64,000 nt of DNA from assembly GCF_014297465.1 (NCBI RefSeq), contig NZ_JACORT010000004.1, positions 1 through 64,000 of the forward strand. Direction: 5' to 3'. The position numbers and the translations under genes were made by a program. This document shows, piece by piece, positions 15,767 to 25,449 of this stretch. The notes beneath the pieces are model-generated. The model ran no database searches. It worked only from the letters and a program-made list of their open reading frames with translations, and was not told the DNA's origin. Source of the stretch: Ramlibacter cellulosilyticus (GTDB lineage Bacteria > Pseudomonadota > Gammaproteobacteria > Burkholderiales > Burkholderiaceae_C). The first letter of the stretch is position 1. Every line of letters begins with the position of its first letter.

Positions 15767-18430
15767 TCAGCCGGCCCGCAACGGCAGCTGCAACGAGACG
15801 GTGCCCTCGGGCGTGGGCCGGGTCGTGAAGCCCAGCGATCGCGCCAGTGCCAGCATGCCACCGTTCTCCTGCAGGCATTCGCCCTTCACCGCGCGCGTGC
15901 CGCGCGAACGCAGGTACGCGAGCAGCTTTTCCAGCAGGGCGCGCCCGAGCCCGCGCTTCTGCCAGTCCGATGCCACCTGCACCGCGAACTCCGCCACCTC
16001 GTTGTCCGGGTCGCAGATGGCACGCGCCTCGCCGGCGATGCGGTCGCCGTCGAGCGCGACGAACGTCATCTCGCGCTCGTAGTCGATCTGGCAGTAGCGC
16101 GCCAGCTCCGAGCGCGGCACCTCCCGCCGCGCAAGGAAGAAGCGCAGGCGCATGTCGGCCGGCGTGGCCTCCGCATAGAAGGCCTGCAGCCGCGTGCCGT
16201 CCTCGGGCCGGATCGGCCGCAGCGTGAGCCGGCGGTCGCCGAGCACCAGCGGCTGTTCGAGCTCGGAGGGATAGGGGCGCAGCGCGAGCCGGCTGCCCTC
16301 GCCGGCGACGGGGCGGCGCAGGCGGATGCGCGCGTCGAGTGCCAGCACGCCCTGCGCGTCGGCGAGCAGCGGGTTGATGTCCAGCTCCGCGAGCTCCGCG
16401 AGGTCGCAGGCCATCTGCGACACGCGCAGCACCGCCTGCACGAGCGCACCCTGGTCCACGCCCGGTTCACCCCGGTAGCCGGCGAGCAGCGGCCCGACCT
16501 GCGTGCGGGCGACGAGGTCGCGCACCAGCGCCTCGTTCAGCGGCGGCAGCGCCACGGCGCGGTCCTTGCGGACTTCGACCGCCGTGCCGCCCGCGCCGAA
16601 GAGGAGCACCGGCCCGAAGACGGCGTCCTCGGCCACGCCCACGATCAGCTCGTGCGCGCGGGGACGCTGCGCCATCGCCTGCACCGTGAAGCCGGTGACG
16701 GAGGCCTGCGGGCTCAGGCGCGCGACCCGCTGCCGCATGCGCACGGCCGCGACGCGGACCTCCTCGCCGGAACCGAGGTGCAGCGCGACGCCGCCGACGT
16801 CGGACTTGTGCAGCACCTGCGGCGACAGGATCTTCAGCGCCACGGGGTAGCCGATGTCGGAGGCGGCCGCAACGGCCTCCTCCACGTCGCGGGCGCGCCG
16901 GGTCTGCACCATCGGCACGCCGTAGGCTTCCAGCACCTGGCGGGCTTCCGTCTCGTCGAGCCACTCGCGGCCGCGCGCCAGGGCCTGGCGCACCACTTCG
17001 CGCGCCGCCCGCGCGTCCACGGCCGGCAGGCGCGCCTGCGCATCGGGCAATTGCAGCAAGGCGGCCTGGTGGCGGTGGTACTGCACCAGCTGCAGCCAGC
17101 CATCCACGGCACGCTCGGGGGTCGTGTAGCTCGCGAGGCCGGCGGCGGAAAACGCCGCGCGGGCCTCCTCCACGCTGCTCCCGCCGAGCCAGCTGGACAG
17201 GACCGGCCTGGGCGCATCGCGCAGCAGGGGCACGCAGGCTTCCGCGATCCGCGCGGCCGGCACGATGGCGGTCGGCGCATGCATGAAGAGCACGCCGTCC
17301 ACCTCGTCGGCCTGCAGCAGCACGGAAAGGGCCTGCGTGTAGCGCTCCACCGGTGCGTCGCCGACGATGTCCACCGGGTTGCCGTGCGACCAGTTGGCGG
17401 GCAGCACGGCGTCCAGCTTCGCGAGGGTTTCCTCGCCGAGGCTCGCCAGCTGTCCGCCCCCGAGCGCGAGCGCGTCGGCCGCCAGCACGCCGGCGCCACC
17501 CCCGTTGGTGATGATCGCCAGGCGCTCGCCGCGCCAGCGGCGCACGTGTGCGAGGGTCTGCGCCGCGTCGAACAGCGCTCCCAGCGTGTCGACGCGCACC
17601 ATGCCCGCGCGCCGCACCGCGGCGTCGAACACGGCGTCCGAGCCGGCCAGCGCGCGCGTGTGCGAGGCCGCCGCGCGCGCACCTTCGGGTGCGCGGCCCG
17701 CCTTGACCACGATCAGGGGCTTGTTGCGGGCTGCGGCACGTGCCGCCGACATGAACTTGCGCGCGTGCTTCACCGACTCCACGTACAGCAGGATGGCGCG
17801 CGTGCCGCTGTCGCTCGCCAGGTAGTCCAGCACGTCGCCGAAGTCCACGTCCGCGCTGTCGCCGAGCGAGACGAAATGCGAGAAGCCGATGCCCTGCGCG
17901 TTCGCCCAGTCCAGCATCGCGGTGGCCAGCGCACCCGATTGCGTGACGAACGCGAGCTGGCCGGCCTGCGCCTGCCCCGGCGCGAAGCTGGCATTCAGCC
18001 CGATGCCGGGCACCAGCGCACCGATGCAGTTCGGACCCAGCACGCGCAGCAGGTGCGGCCGCGCCGCGTCCAGCATCGCCTGTTCCAGCGTGGGGCCGCC
18101 CGGCTCCACCGGTGCCTGCATGCCGGCGCCGAGCACGATCGCCGCGCGCGTGCCCTTGCGTCCCAGCGCTTCGACGAGGCCGGGCACCGTCGCCGCCGGC
18201 GTGCAGAGTACCGCGAGCTCGGGCGCTTCCGGCAAGGCGTCGACGCCGGCCAGCACCGGCACGCCGTCCACTTCGGTCGCGCGCCGGTTCACCGCCCAGA
18301 CGGGCCCTGCGAAGCCGCCCGCGCGCAGGTTGCGCAGCACGATGGCGCCGAGGTTGCCCGGCGAAGCGGAGACGCCGACCACCGCGACGGAACGGGGGGC
18401 GAACAGGGAGTCGAGATGGCGGACGCTCAT
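15767..18430 (-). CDS. Pat-like protein: ADP-forming acyl-CoA synthetase domains fused to GNAT acetyltransferase
   Basis: This 887-residue protein has a CoA-binding Rossmann domain (SVAVVGVSASPGNLG, about 14-135), a succinyl-CoA-ligase-like domain (LGPNCIGAL; SHTRALAGSD, near the site of the phospho-histidine in true ligases), an ATP-grasp domain (VALKILSPQVLHKSDVGGV, about 500-700) and a C-terminal GNAT domain (about 725-887, with WQKRGLGRALL as acetyl-CoA site). The architecture matches protein lysine acetyltransferases of the Pat/PatZ type, which acetylate and inactivate acetyl-CoA synthetase. It is divergent from the DksA/TraR gene, with an FNR box in the shared gap, so control by low oxygen is possible. 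Confidence 0.85.
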   Translation of the reverse strand: MSVRHLDSLFAPRSVAVVGVSASPGNLGAIVLRNLRAGGFAGPVWAVNRRATEVDGVPVLAGVDALPEAPELAVLCTPAATVPGLVEALGRKGTRAAIVLGAGMQAPVEPGGPTLEQAMLDAARPHLLRVLGPNCIGALVPGIGLNASFAPGQAQAGQLAFVTQSGALATAMLDWANAQGIGFSHFVSLGDSADVDFGDVLDYLASDSGTRAILLYVESVKHARKFMSAARAAARNKPLIVVKAGRAPEGARAAASHTRALAGSDAVFDAAVRRAGMVRVDTLGALFDAAQTLAHVRRWRGERLAIITNGGGAGVLAADALALGGGQLASLGEETLAKLDAVLPANWSHGNPVDIVGDAPVERYTQALSVLLQADEVDGVLFMHAPTAIVPAARIAEACVPLLRDAPRPVLSSWLGGSSVEEARAAFSAAGLASYTTPERAVDGWLQLVQYHRHQAALLQLPDAQARLPAVDARAAREVVRQALARGREWLDETEARQVLEAYGVPMVQTRRARDVEEAVAAASDIGYPVALKILSPQVLHKSDVGGVALHLGSGEEVRVAAVRMRQRVARLSPQASVTGFTVQAMAQRPRAHELIVGVAEDAVFGPVLLFGAGGTAVEVRKDRAVALPPLNEALVRDLVARTQVGPLLAGYRGEPGVDQGALVQAVLRVSQMACDLAELAELDINPLLADAQGVLALDARIRLRRPVAGEGSRLALRPYPSELEQPLVLGDRRLTLRPIRPEDGTRLQAFYAEATPADMRLRFFLARREVPRSELARYCQIDYEREMTFVALDGDRIAGEARAICDPDNEVAEFAVQVASDWQKRGLGRALLEKLLAYLRSRGTRAVKGECLQENGGMLALARSLGFTTRPTPEGTVSLQLPLRAG

Positions 18431-18489
18431 GGCAATCGGGGTTTCGGCGGGGGGATGCAGGCAGGTTAGGCCCAGGGCGTGACCGACAC

Positions 18490-18503
18490 TTGCGCCAGAT
18501 CAA
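18490..18503. promoter_or_regulatory. FNR box upstream of the DksA/TraR-type gene
   Basis: TTGCGCCAGATCAA matches TTGAY-N4-RTCAA except at two left-half positions. A -10-like CAGAAT (18525-18530) sits at the distance of a class II FNR promoter, with a start site near 18538, ahead of the ATG at 18558. The box is also 66 bases from the Pat-like gene start on the other strand. Confidence 0.6.
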
Positions 18504-18557
18504 GGCGGCGCCCGGGCGCCTGCCCAGAATGAGGCAACCCTTGACCGCAGGCCTGCC

Positions 18558-18938
18558 ATGAACCTCATCGCTCCTTCTCCCGTGCTCGTCCGGCAACTCG
18601 CGACGCAACTGCGCCAGCGCCAGTCCGAACTGCAGGCCATGCTGGCCGCCGCCAACGGCGCCGCGAAGCAGGAAGAACAGGCAGGCGACGTGCTCGACTT
18701 CAAGGACGTCGCCGCCGAGGACGCCCGCGCGATGGTCGACGAAGTGGCGCACGCGCATGCGGCCGCGGAACTCGGGGAGATCGCCGCGGCCCTGCGCCGC
18801 GTCGACCAGGGGACCTACGGCCAGTGCGAGGACTGCGGCGAGTCCGTCGACGAGCGCCGCCTGCGCGCCCTGCCCGCCACGCGCTTCTGCACCGCCTGCC
18901 AGGCGATCCACGAGCGCCCGTCCCTGCAGCGCCGCTGA
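18558..18938 (+). CDS. DksA/TraR-family zinc-finger regulator
   Basis: A 126-residue protein. The N-terminal coiled-coil half (about 1-85) carries acidic residues near the tip (DFKDVAAEDA). The C-terminal C4 zinc finger is CEDCG ... CTAC (about 97-121). Family members bind the RNA polymerase secondary channel and adjust promoter activity, often with ppGpp. It is somewhat shorter than DksA and closer to the TraR/YbiI-like group. It is the first plus-strand gene of the low-oxygen locus, downstream of an FNR box. Confidence 0.82.
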   Translation: MNLIAPSPVLVRQLATQLRQRQSELQAMLAAANGAAKQEEQAGDVLDFKDVAAEDARAMVDEVAHAHAAAELGEIAAALRRVDQGTYGQCEDCGESVDERRLRALPATRFCTACQAIHERPSLQRR

Positions 18939-18945
18939 CGCGGCC

Positions 18946-20697
18946 TCACTCCTCGAACACGTAGCTTCCCGGCGCGGCCACCACCGCGCCGGCCATGCGC
19001 ACCCGGGGCACCGCGGGTGCCGCGACTTCGCCCGAGCCGTGCGAGCGCAGCCACTGCTCCCAGCACGGCCACCACGAGCCCGCCTCCTGCCGCGCGCGCG
19101 CGTGCCACGCGAGCGGGTCCGGCGGCGCCGCGTCGACGCCGTGTTCCGCCCAGCGGTAGCTCGCTTCGGCGTGCGCGGAAGGGCCTGCGGGCGGGCTCAC
19201 GATGCCCACGTTGTGGCCGCCCGAGGCGAGCACGAAGCGCGTCGGCCCGCCGACCAGCCGCAGCACCTTGTACACGGACTGCCAGGGCGCGACGTGGTCG
19301 CGCTCCGTCGCCAGCACGAACAGGGGCACGCGGATGGCGCGCAGGTTCACGGCCTGGCCGTGCACGGGGTAGTCGCCCTCGGCCAGCTCGTTGTCCAGGT
19401 ACAGCCGCCGCAGGTACTCGCTGTGCATCCGCGCGGGCATGCGGGTCTGGTCCGCGTTCCACGCACGCATGGCCGTCATCGGCGTCTGCGCGCCCATGAG
19501 GTACTCGTGGAGCAGCTTGGACCACACCAGGTCCCTGGAATTGAGCAACTGGAAGGCGCCCGCCATGCGGCGGCCGTCCAGGTAGCCAGGTTCGGCCATG
19601 AGGTCTTCGAGGAAGGCGACCTGGCTCTCGTCGATGAACAGGCCCAGTTCGCCCGGCTGTTCGAAGTCGACGAGTCCCGCCAGCAGCGTGACGGTCTTCA
19701 ACACCTGCGACTTGCGCGCGCCGAGCACCGCCGCGGCCATCGCGAGCAGCGTGCCGCCCAGGCAATACCCCGCCGCGTGCACCGGCACGTCGCCGCACGC
19801 GGACCGCACGTGGTCCAGCGATGCGAGCACGCCGAGGTCCAGGTAGTCGTCCAGCGTCAGCGCGCGGTCGGCGGTGTGCGGATTGCGCCAGGACACGACG
19901 AACACGGTGTGCCCCTGGTCCACCAGGTACTTCACGAGCGAGTCCTGCGGCGTGAGGTCCAGGATGTAGAACTTCATGATCCAGGACGGCACCAGCAGCA
20001 CCGGCTCGCGGGCCACCTTGGGCGTCGTGGGTTCGTACTGGATCAGCTCGCAGAGGCGGTTGCGGTGCACGACGCGGCCCGGCGTGAGCGCCACGCCCTC
20101 GCCCGGACGGAACGCCTCCACGCCGCGCGGCCGGCCGTCGGTGGCCACGGCCATGGCGTCGCGTGCCCAGTTGGCGATGCCCTGCGCGAAGTTGAGGCCG
20201 CCGCTCGCGGCGGCCTGGCGCAGGACCTGCGGGTTCAGCCAGGGCACGTTGGAGGGCGAGAGCATGTCCAGCCACTGCCGCACCGTGAACGCGGCGACCT
20301 GCTCGTGGTGGCGCGACACGCCGCGCACGCCATGCGTGGCTTCCTCCCACCACTGCTGCGCGAGGAGGAAGCCCTGCGCCAGGGCGCCGAAGGGCGGCGC
20401 CTGCCACTCGGGGCGGCTGAAACGCCTGTCGTCGGCGACGGGCGCAACGCAGCTGGCGCCCTGCCCGCGTGCGCAGGCGCCCAGGTACTGCCACCAGAGC
20501 AGGTTCTTGCGCAGCGCACTCGAGGCCAGTTCCGCCTGCTTCGACGGCGACACGGCCAGGTGCAGCAGCCAGTCGAAGTGCGCGAGCCCCAGGGAAGCGG
20601 GCGAGACGCCGTTCGCCAGGCGAGCGATCGCCGTCTTCAGCGGCAGGTCGAGGGCCGCGGCTTGCGGCTCCGGGGCGGCGGGACGGGAAGTGGCCAT
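18946..20697 (-). CDS. phaC: Class I polyhydroxyalkanoate synthase
   Basis: Polymerises 3-hydroxyacyl-CoA (probably 3-hydroxybutyryl-CoA) into PHA storage granules. The lipase-like box GYCLGGT carries nucleophile Cys312, with Asp467 (ATERDHVAPW) and His495 (SGGHNVG). The spacing closely matches the Cupriavidus necator class I enzyme. The ATG at 20697 gives 583 residues, normal for class I. An upstream in-frame ATG at 20757 would lie beyond the FNR box, so it is unlikely. There are no phaA/phaB neighbours; instead it is divergent from an alcohol dehydrogenase and shares the FNR box, suggesting synthesis as an electron sink at low oxygen. Confidence 0.9.
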   Translation of the reverse strand: MATSRPAAPEPQAAALDLPLKTAIARLANGVSPASLGLAHFDWLLHLAVSPSKQAELASSALRKNLLWWQYLGACARGQGASCVAPVADDRRFSRPEWQAPPFGALAQGFLLAQQWWEEATHGVRGVSRHHEQVAAFTVRQWLDMLSPSNVPWLNPQVLRQAAASGGLNFAQGIANWARDAMAVATDGRPRGVEAFRPGEGVALTPGRVVHRNRLCELIQYEPTTPKVAREPVLLVPSWIMKFYILDLTPQDSLVKYLVDQGHTVFVVSWRNPHTADRALTLDDYLDLGVLASLDHVRSACGDVPVHAAGYCLGGTLLAMAAAVLGARKSQVLKTVTLLAGLVDFEQPGELGLFIDESQVAFLEDLMAEPGYLDGRRMAGAFQLLNSRDLVWSKLLHEYLMGAQTPMTAMRAWNADQTRMPARMHSEYLRRLYLDNELAEGDYPVHGQAVNLRAIRVPLFVLATERDHVAPWQSVYKVLRLVGGPTRFVLASGGHNVGIVSPPAGPSAHAEASYRWAEHGVDAAPPDPLAWHARARQEAGSWWPCWEQWLRSHGSGEVAAPAVPRVRMAGAVVAAPGSYVFEE

Positions 20698-20731
20698 GCT
20701 CGAATGGTCGAGTTTGGCGCGCGATGCGGAC

Positions 20732-20745
20732 TTGCGGCAGGTCAA
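20732..20745. promoter_or_regulatory. FNR box shared by phaC and the alcohol dehydrogenase
   Basis: TTGCGGCAGGTCAA; its right half is a perfect GTCAA. Its centre (20738.5) is exactly 41.5 bases from the A of the phaC ATG (20697, minus) and 60.5 from the alcohol dehydrogenase ATG (20799, plus). A TAGCAT -10-like hexamer (20787-20792) precedes the latter. Both distances fit FNR activation with transcription starting at or very near the start codon. Confidence 0.65.
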
Positions 20746-20798
20746 GCACCATCGCATCCGGCCGCCGCGCGCGCCGCCCGGCGGCCTAGCATCCGGCG

Positions 20799-21803
20799 AT
20801 GCTTCCTTCCTCGATGCGCGCCATGGCCGTCGATGCGGCCACCCGCCGGCTGCAGCCCGTCACGCGTCCCGTGCCACAGCCGGGCCCGGGTGAAGTGCTG
20901 CTGCGCGTGCGGGCCTGTGGCGTGTGCCGCACCGACCTCCACATCCTGGACGGCGAGTTGCCGCCGCACCGCGCGGGCGTGGTGCCGGGCCACGAGGTCG
21001 TCGGCGAGGTGGTGCTGCCGGGCCGCGGCGCCAGCCGCTTCGCGCGCGGCACGCGGGTCGGCATTCCGTGGCTGGGGCGCACTTGCGGCACCTGTCCCTA
21101 CTGCACGAGCGACCACGAGAACCTCTGCGACGAGCCCACGTTCACCGGCTACGACCGCGACGGCGGCTATGCGGAGTACGTCGTGGCGGACGAGCGTTTC
21201 TGCCTCGCGCTGCCGCAGGCCTGCGACGACGCGCACGCGGCGCCGCTGCTGTGCGCCGGGCTCATCGGCTTCCGCGCCTGGCGGCTCGCGGGCGGACCGT
21301 CGGCGCACCGCATCGGCCTCTGGGGCTTCGGCGCGGCCGCGCACATCGTCTGCCAGCTCGCCGTGGCGCAGGGCCAGGCCGTGTACGCGTTCACCCGGGC
21401 CGGGGATGTGGCAGGCCAGGCCTTCGCCCGCAGCCTGGGCGCCGTGTGGGCGGGCGGCAGCGACGCAAGCCCGCCGCAGCCACTGGACGCGGCGCTGATC
21501 TTCGCCCCGGCCGGCGCGCTGGTCCCCGCCGCCCTCGCGACGGTGCGCAAGGCCGGCGTGGTGGTGTGCGGCGGCATCCACATGAGCGACATCCCCGCGT
21601 TCCCCTACGCGCTGCTGTGGGGCGAACGCGAGCTGCGCTCCGTCGCGAATCTCACGCGCGCGGACGGGGAGGACTTCGTGGCCCTGCTCGCGCGCGTGCC
21701 GCTGCGCACGCACGTGCGGACGTATCCGCTGGCCGATGCCAACCTTGCGGTGGACGACCTGCGCGCCGGGCGGCTCCAGGGTGCGGCGGTGCTCCTGCCC
21801 TGA
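20799..21803 (+). CDS. Zinc-dependent alcohol dehydrogenase family protein
   Basis: A 334-residue medium-chain dehydrogenase. Catalytic zinc ligands are Cys in ACGVCRTDLH and the His-Glu pair in PGHEVVG. The structural zinc cysteines are in CGTCPYCTSDHENLC (about 90-105). The nucleotide-binding region is LWGFGAAAHIV (about 175-185), in a slightly altered Rossmann motif. It probably reduces aldehydes or oxidises alcohols with NAD(P). It is transcribed away from phaC and shares the FNR box, which suggests NADH reoxidation under oxygen limitation. An internal ATG at 20814 is an alternative start. Confidence 0.85.
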   Translation: MLPSSMRAMAVDAATRRLQPVTRPVPQPGPGEVLLRVRACGVCRTDLHILDGELPPHRAGVVPGHEVVGEVVLPGRGASRFARGTRVGIPWLGRTCGTCPYCTSDHENLCDEPTFTGYDRDGGYAEYVVADERFCLALPQACDDAHAAPLLCAGLIGFRAWRLAGGPSAHRIGLWGFGAAAHIVCQLAVAQGQAVYAFTRAGDVAGQAFARSLGAVWAGGSDASPPQPLDAALIFAPAGALVPAALATVRKAGVVVCGGIHMSDIPAFPYALLWGERELRSVANLTRADGEDFVALLARVPLRTHVRTYPLADANLAVDDLRAGRLQGAAVLLP

Positions 21804-21828
21804 ACGGCCGCCGGCGTGGCGCGGCAGC

Positions 21829-21870
21829 TTGAGACAGATCAAGCGGCAAGGGGCCCGCGTTTCCTAGAGT
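21829..21870 (+). promoter_or_regulatory. Class II FNR promoter of hsp20
   Basis: The FNR box TTGAGACAGATCAA (21829-21842) has its centre 41.5 bases from a predicted start near 21877. The -10 element is TAGAGT (21865-21870). The predicted transcript begins with a 6-bp hairpin, GTGGCC/GGCCAC (21878-21892), that could protect the 5' end. Confidence 0.65.
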
Positions 21871-21923
21871 GCCTCCCGTGGCCCGTGGCCACCCAACCCC
21901 CAACCCTTTCGCGAGGTAGCCCC

Positions 21924-22349
21924 ATGAGCAACATCCGACTGCTGGACCCGGTCTTCGGCGACAACTTCGACGCCGCCCTGCGCCGCTTCTTCTCCCCCGC
22001 CGCGTTCGAGGGCGAGCCGCAGATGAAGATGCGCATCGACGTGACGGAGAACGACAAGGCCTACAGCGTGAAGGCCGACATCCCCGGCGTGAAGAAGGAG
22101 GACATCAACGTCCGCATCGACGGCAACGTGGTGCAGATCGACGCCACGACGCGCAGCGAGAAGGAAACGCGCGGCGACGGCGACAAGGTGCTGCGCAGCG
22201 AGCGCTACTACGGCAGCATTTCCCGCACCTTCAGCGTGGCGCAGGACATCGACGACGGCAAGGTGCAGGCGAAGTACGCGGACGGCGTGCTGAGCCTGGA
22301 ACTGCCGAAGAAGGCGCCGGCCGACGCACGCCGGATCGCCATCCAGTAA
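21924..22349 (+). CDS. Hsp20/alpha-crystallin small heat-shock protein
   Basis: A 141-residue ATP-independent holdase. The alpha-crystallin domain is at about residues 36-130 (VKADIPGVKKEDINVRIDG ... YADGVLSLELPKK), and the C-terminal IxI-type motif is RIAIQ. A GAGG ribosome binding site lies about 9 bases before the ATG. It sits behind an FNR box and in front of an ABC exporter gene 12 bases downstream, so it may be co-transcribed with it. It likely protects proteins during anoxic dormancy. Confidence 0.9.
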   Translation: MSNIRLLDPVFGDNFDAALRRFFSPAAFEGEPQMKMRIDVTENDKAYSVKADIPGVKKEDINVRIDGNVVQIDATTRSEKETRGDGDKVLRSERYYGSISRTFSVAQDIDDGKVQAKYADGVLSLELPKKAPADARRIAIQ

Positions 22350-22361
22350 GGGAGGCCGGCC

Positions 22362-23084
22362 ATGGCACCGGCAGGACCGGGCGAGCCGGTCCTGCGGGCC
22401 CGGGCGCTCGCCAAGACCTACGGCAGCGGCGCGTCCGCCGTGTACGCGCTGCGCTCGGTGGACCTCGAGATCGCGCGGGGCGAGTTCGTCGTGCTGCTGG
22501 GTGCCTCGGGCAGCGGCAAGTCGACGCTGCTGAACATCCTGGGCGGCCTCGACACGCCCACGTCCGGCGAGGTCTGGTTCGAGGACCACGCGCTGCACGG
22601 CGCGGGGGACGAGGCGCTCACGGCGTACCGGCGCGAGCACGTGGGCTTCGTGTTCCAGTTCTACAACCTGATCCCCAGCCTCACGGTGGCGGAGAACGTG
22701 GCGCTGGTCACCGACATCGCGGCCGACCCGATGCCGGTGGACGAGGCGCTCGCGCTCGTGGCGCTCATGCCGCGGCGCAACCACTTCCCCTCCCAGCTTT
22801 CCGGCGGCGAGCAGCAGCGCGTCGCCATCGCGCGCGCCATCGCCAAGCGGCCGCAGCTGTTGCTGTGCGACGAGCCGACCGGCGCCCTCGACTACGCCAC
22901 CGGCAAGCTGGTGCTGGAGGTGATCGCCCGGATCAACCAGGAGCTCGGCACCACCGCCGTCGTCATCACGCACAACGCCGCGATCGCGGGCATGGCGGAC
23001 CGCGTGGTCCGCGTCGCCGACGGGCGCATCGCGAGCGTCGAGGTTCCCGCGCGGCGGCTCACCCCGGCGGAGCTCTCCTGGTGA
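22362..23084 (+). CDS. MacB/LolD-type ABC transporter ATP-binding protein
   Basis: A 240-residue ATPase. Walker A is GASGSGKS (about 47-54), the Q-loop FQFYNLIP, the signature LSGGEQQR, Walker B LLLCDEP and the H-loop ITHN. It resembles MacB/LolD-family ATPases that drive FtsX-type permeases in mechanotransmission rather than transport through the membrane. The stop overlaps the permease GTG (GTGA). Confidence 0.9.
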   Translation: MAPAGPGEPVLRARALAKTYGSGASAVYALRSVDLEIARGEFVVLLGASGSGKSTLLNILGGLDTPTSGEVWFEDHALHGAGDEALTAYRREHVGFVFQFYNLIPSLTVAENVALVTDIAADPMPVDEALALVALMPRRNHFPSQLSGGEQQRVAIARAIAKRPQLLLCDEPTGALDYATGKLVLEVIARINQELGTTAVVITHNAAIAGMADRVVRVADGRIASVEVPARRLTPAELSW

Positions 23085-25447
23085 AGGCGCTCGACCGCAA
23101 GGTGTGGCGCGACCTGCGCCTGCTCTGGAGCCAGGCGCTGACGATCGCGCTGGTGGTGGCCAGCGGCGTCGGCGGCTTCGTCGCGACGCTCTCGGCGGTG
23201 GACTCGCTCGCCCAGGCCCGCGACGACTTCTATGCCGCCGGACGGTTCGCCGACGTGTTCGCGCTCGTCAAGCGCGCGCCCGACGCCATGGCGGCGCGCC
23301 TGGCGGAACTGCCCGGCGTCGTCGACGTGCAGCCCACGGTGGAGGCCATGGCGCGCGTCGCGGTCCCCGGCACGACCGACCCCATCATGGGTCAGCTGAT
23401 CGGCCGCGACCCGCGCCGGCCGCAGCGCCTGAACCAGGTGCAGCTGCGCAGCGGCCGCTGGCCCGAAGGCGGCAGCCATCGCGGCGGCGAACTGGAAGCG
23501 GTGGTGACGAGCAGCTTCGCCGACGCCCACGCGCTGAAGCCCGGCGCCACCGTGTCGGCGCTCGTGAACGGCAAGTACCGCGTGCTGCGCATCACGGGCA
23601 CGGCGCTCTCGCCCGAGTACATCTTCGGCGGGATCATGGGCATGCCCGACCTGCGCGCCTTCGGCGTGTTCTGGCTGGACAAGGACGAACTCGCCGCGGC
23701 GATGGACATGCGGGGCGCCTTCAACCGCGTCGCGCTCAAGCTGGCGCCCGGCGCTTCCCCGCCGGCCGTGATCGACGCCGTGACGCGGCGGCTCGCGACC
23801 CTGGGCGGGTCGCCGGCGCACGGGCGCGACGAGCAGCCCTCGCATGCCATGCTGGACAACGAGATCCGCGAGCAGCGCGTGCTCGGGACCATCCTGCCCG
23901 CGATCTTCCTCGCCGTCGCGGGCTTCCTGCTGCACGTCGTCACCGCGAGGCTGGTGGCCACGCAGCGCGAGCAGGTCGCGGCGCTCAAGGCGCTGGGCTA
24001 CCGGGACCGCAGCATCGCCCTGCACTACCTCAAGCTCGTGGCGCCGATGGTGCTGGGCGGCTACCTGCTGGGGCTGGTGCTCGGGAGCGGCATGGGGCGC
24101 ATGATCACGGGGCTGTACGCGGAGTTCTTCCGGTTCCCCAGCTTCGTGCACCGCATCACGCCGGAGCTGGCGTGGATCGCGCTCGCCATCGTGGCGACGA
24201 CGGCGGTGCTGGGCACGCTCACGGCCATCGCGAGCACCGTTCGGCTCTCGCCCGCGGAGGCCATGCGGCCGCCGGCACCCGGCAGCTACCGGCGCGCGCT
24301 GCTGGAACGCGTGCCGCGCCTGCGGCTCGCGCCGGCGCTGCGCATGATCCTGCGCAACATCGAGCGGCGGCCCTTGCGCGCCGCGCTCACCACGGGCGGC
24401 ATCGCGGCCGCGGTCGCGATCGTCGTCCTGGGCAACTTCTTCCGCGACGCGATCGAGGCGATCGTCGACACGCAGTTCAACCTGCAGATGCGCGGCGACG
24501 TGATCGTCTGGATGAACGACCCCGTGGAAGCCTCGGCGGGGCGCGAACTCGCCCGCCTGCCCGGCGTGCTGCAGGTGGAACCCGGCCGGCGGCTCGCGGT
24601 GCGCTTCGTCCACCGCCACCGCAGCGAGAAGGGGATCATCGACGGCCACGTGGCCGTCCCGCAGCTGCAGCGCGTGGTGGACGTGCACCAGCATCTCGCG
24701 CTCGCGCCCGCCGACGGCCTGCTCATGACGGACCGCCTGGCGGAGAAGCTGCGCCTGCGCCCGGGCGACACGGTGACGGTCGAAGTGCGCGAAGGCCGCC
24801 GTTCCGTCGTGCAGCTCGTCCTGCAGGGCACCGTGAGCGACATGATGGGCCTCAACGCCTTCATCCAGCGCGACGCCCTCAACCGGCTGCTCGACGACGG
24901 CGACGTGGCCAACTTCTTCAGCCTGCGCGTCGGCCAGGCCGACCTCCCGCGCCTGCTGCAGCAGACGCAGGAGCTGCCGCGGGTGGCGGGCGCCTTCAGC
25001 AAGGCCACGATGCTGCGCAACATGCAGGAGATCAGCGCCCGCAACATCCGCATCATGAGCGCGATCCTCACCGCGTTCGCGGCGGTGATCGCGGTGGGCG
25101 TCGTCTACAACAACGCCCGCATCGCGCTGGCCGAGCGCACCTGGGAACTCGCGAGCCTGCGCGTGCTGGGCTTCACGCGCGCCGAAGTCTCGCTGCTGCT
25201 CCTGGGCGAGCTGGCCCTCGGCATCGCCGTGGCGATCCCGCTGGGGATGCTGCTCGGATGGGGCCTCGCGCACCTGATCGTGGAGGCCATGCGCCACGAC
25301 CAGTTCCTCTTCCCGGTGGTGATCCAGCCGCGCACCTATGCCTGGGCGGCGCTGTGCGTCATCGCCGCCGGCATCGGCAGCGCGCTCGTCGTGCGCCGGC
25401 GCATCGACCGCCTCGACCTCGTCGCGGCCCTCAAGACCAGGGAGTGA
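23081..25447 (+). CDS. FtsX-family ABC transporter permease
   Basis: A 788-residue inner-membrane protein with one N-terminal helix (about 16-38), a large periplasmic domain, three helices near 270-400, a second periplasmic domain and three C-terminal helices near 660-780. This is a duplicated FtsX arrangement. The GTG at 23081 overlaps the ATPase stop and gives the expected short cytoplasmic start [12 protein letters not shown]. It works with the ATPase and the following membrane-fusion protein. Substrate unknown. Confidence 0.87.
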   Translation: MKALDRKVWRDLRLLWSQALTIALVVASGVGGFVATLSAVDSLAQARDDFYAAGRFADVFALVKRAPDAMAARLAELPGVVDVQPTVEAMARVAVPGTTDPIMGQLIGRDPRRPQRLNQVQLRSGRWPEGGSHRGGELEAVVTSSFADAHALKPGATVSALVNGKYRVLRITGTALSPEYIFGGIMGMPDLRAFGVFWLDKDELAAAMDMRGAFNRVALKLAPGASPPAVIDAVTRRLATLGGSPAHGRDEQPSHAMLDNEIREQRVLGTILPAIFLAVAGFLLHVVTARLVATQREQVAALKALGYRDRSIALHYLKLVAPMVLGGYLLGLVLGSGMGRMITGLYAEFFRFPSFVHRITPELAWIALAIVATTAVLGTLTAIASTVRLSPAEAMRPPAPGSYRRALLERVPRLRLAPALRMILRNIERRPLRAALTTGGIAAAVAIVVLGNFFRDAIEAIVDTQFNLQMRGDVIVWMNDPVEASAGRELARLPGVLQVEPGRRLAVRFVHRHRSEKGIIDGHVAVPQLQRVVDVHQHLALAPADGLLMTDRLAEKLRLRPGDTVTVEVREGRRSVVQLVLQGTVSDMMGLNAFIQRDALNRLLDDGDVANFFSLRVGQADLPRLLQQTQELPRVAGAFSKATMLRNMQEISARNIRIMSAILTAFAAVIAVGVVYNNARIALAERTWELASLRVLGFTRAEVSLLLLGELALGIAVAIPLGMLLGWGLAHLIVEAMRHDQFLFPVVIQPRTYAWAALCVIAAGIGSALVVRRRIDRLDLVAALKTRE

Positions 25448-25449
25448 AC

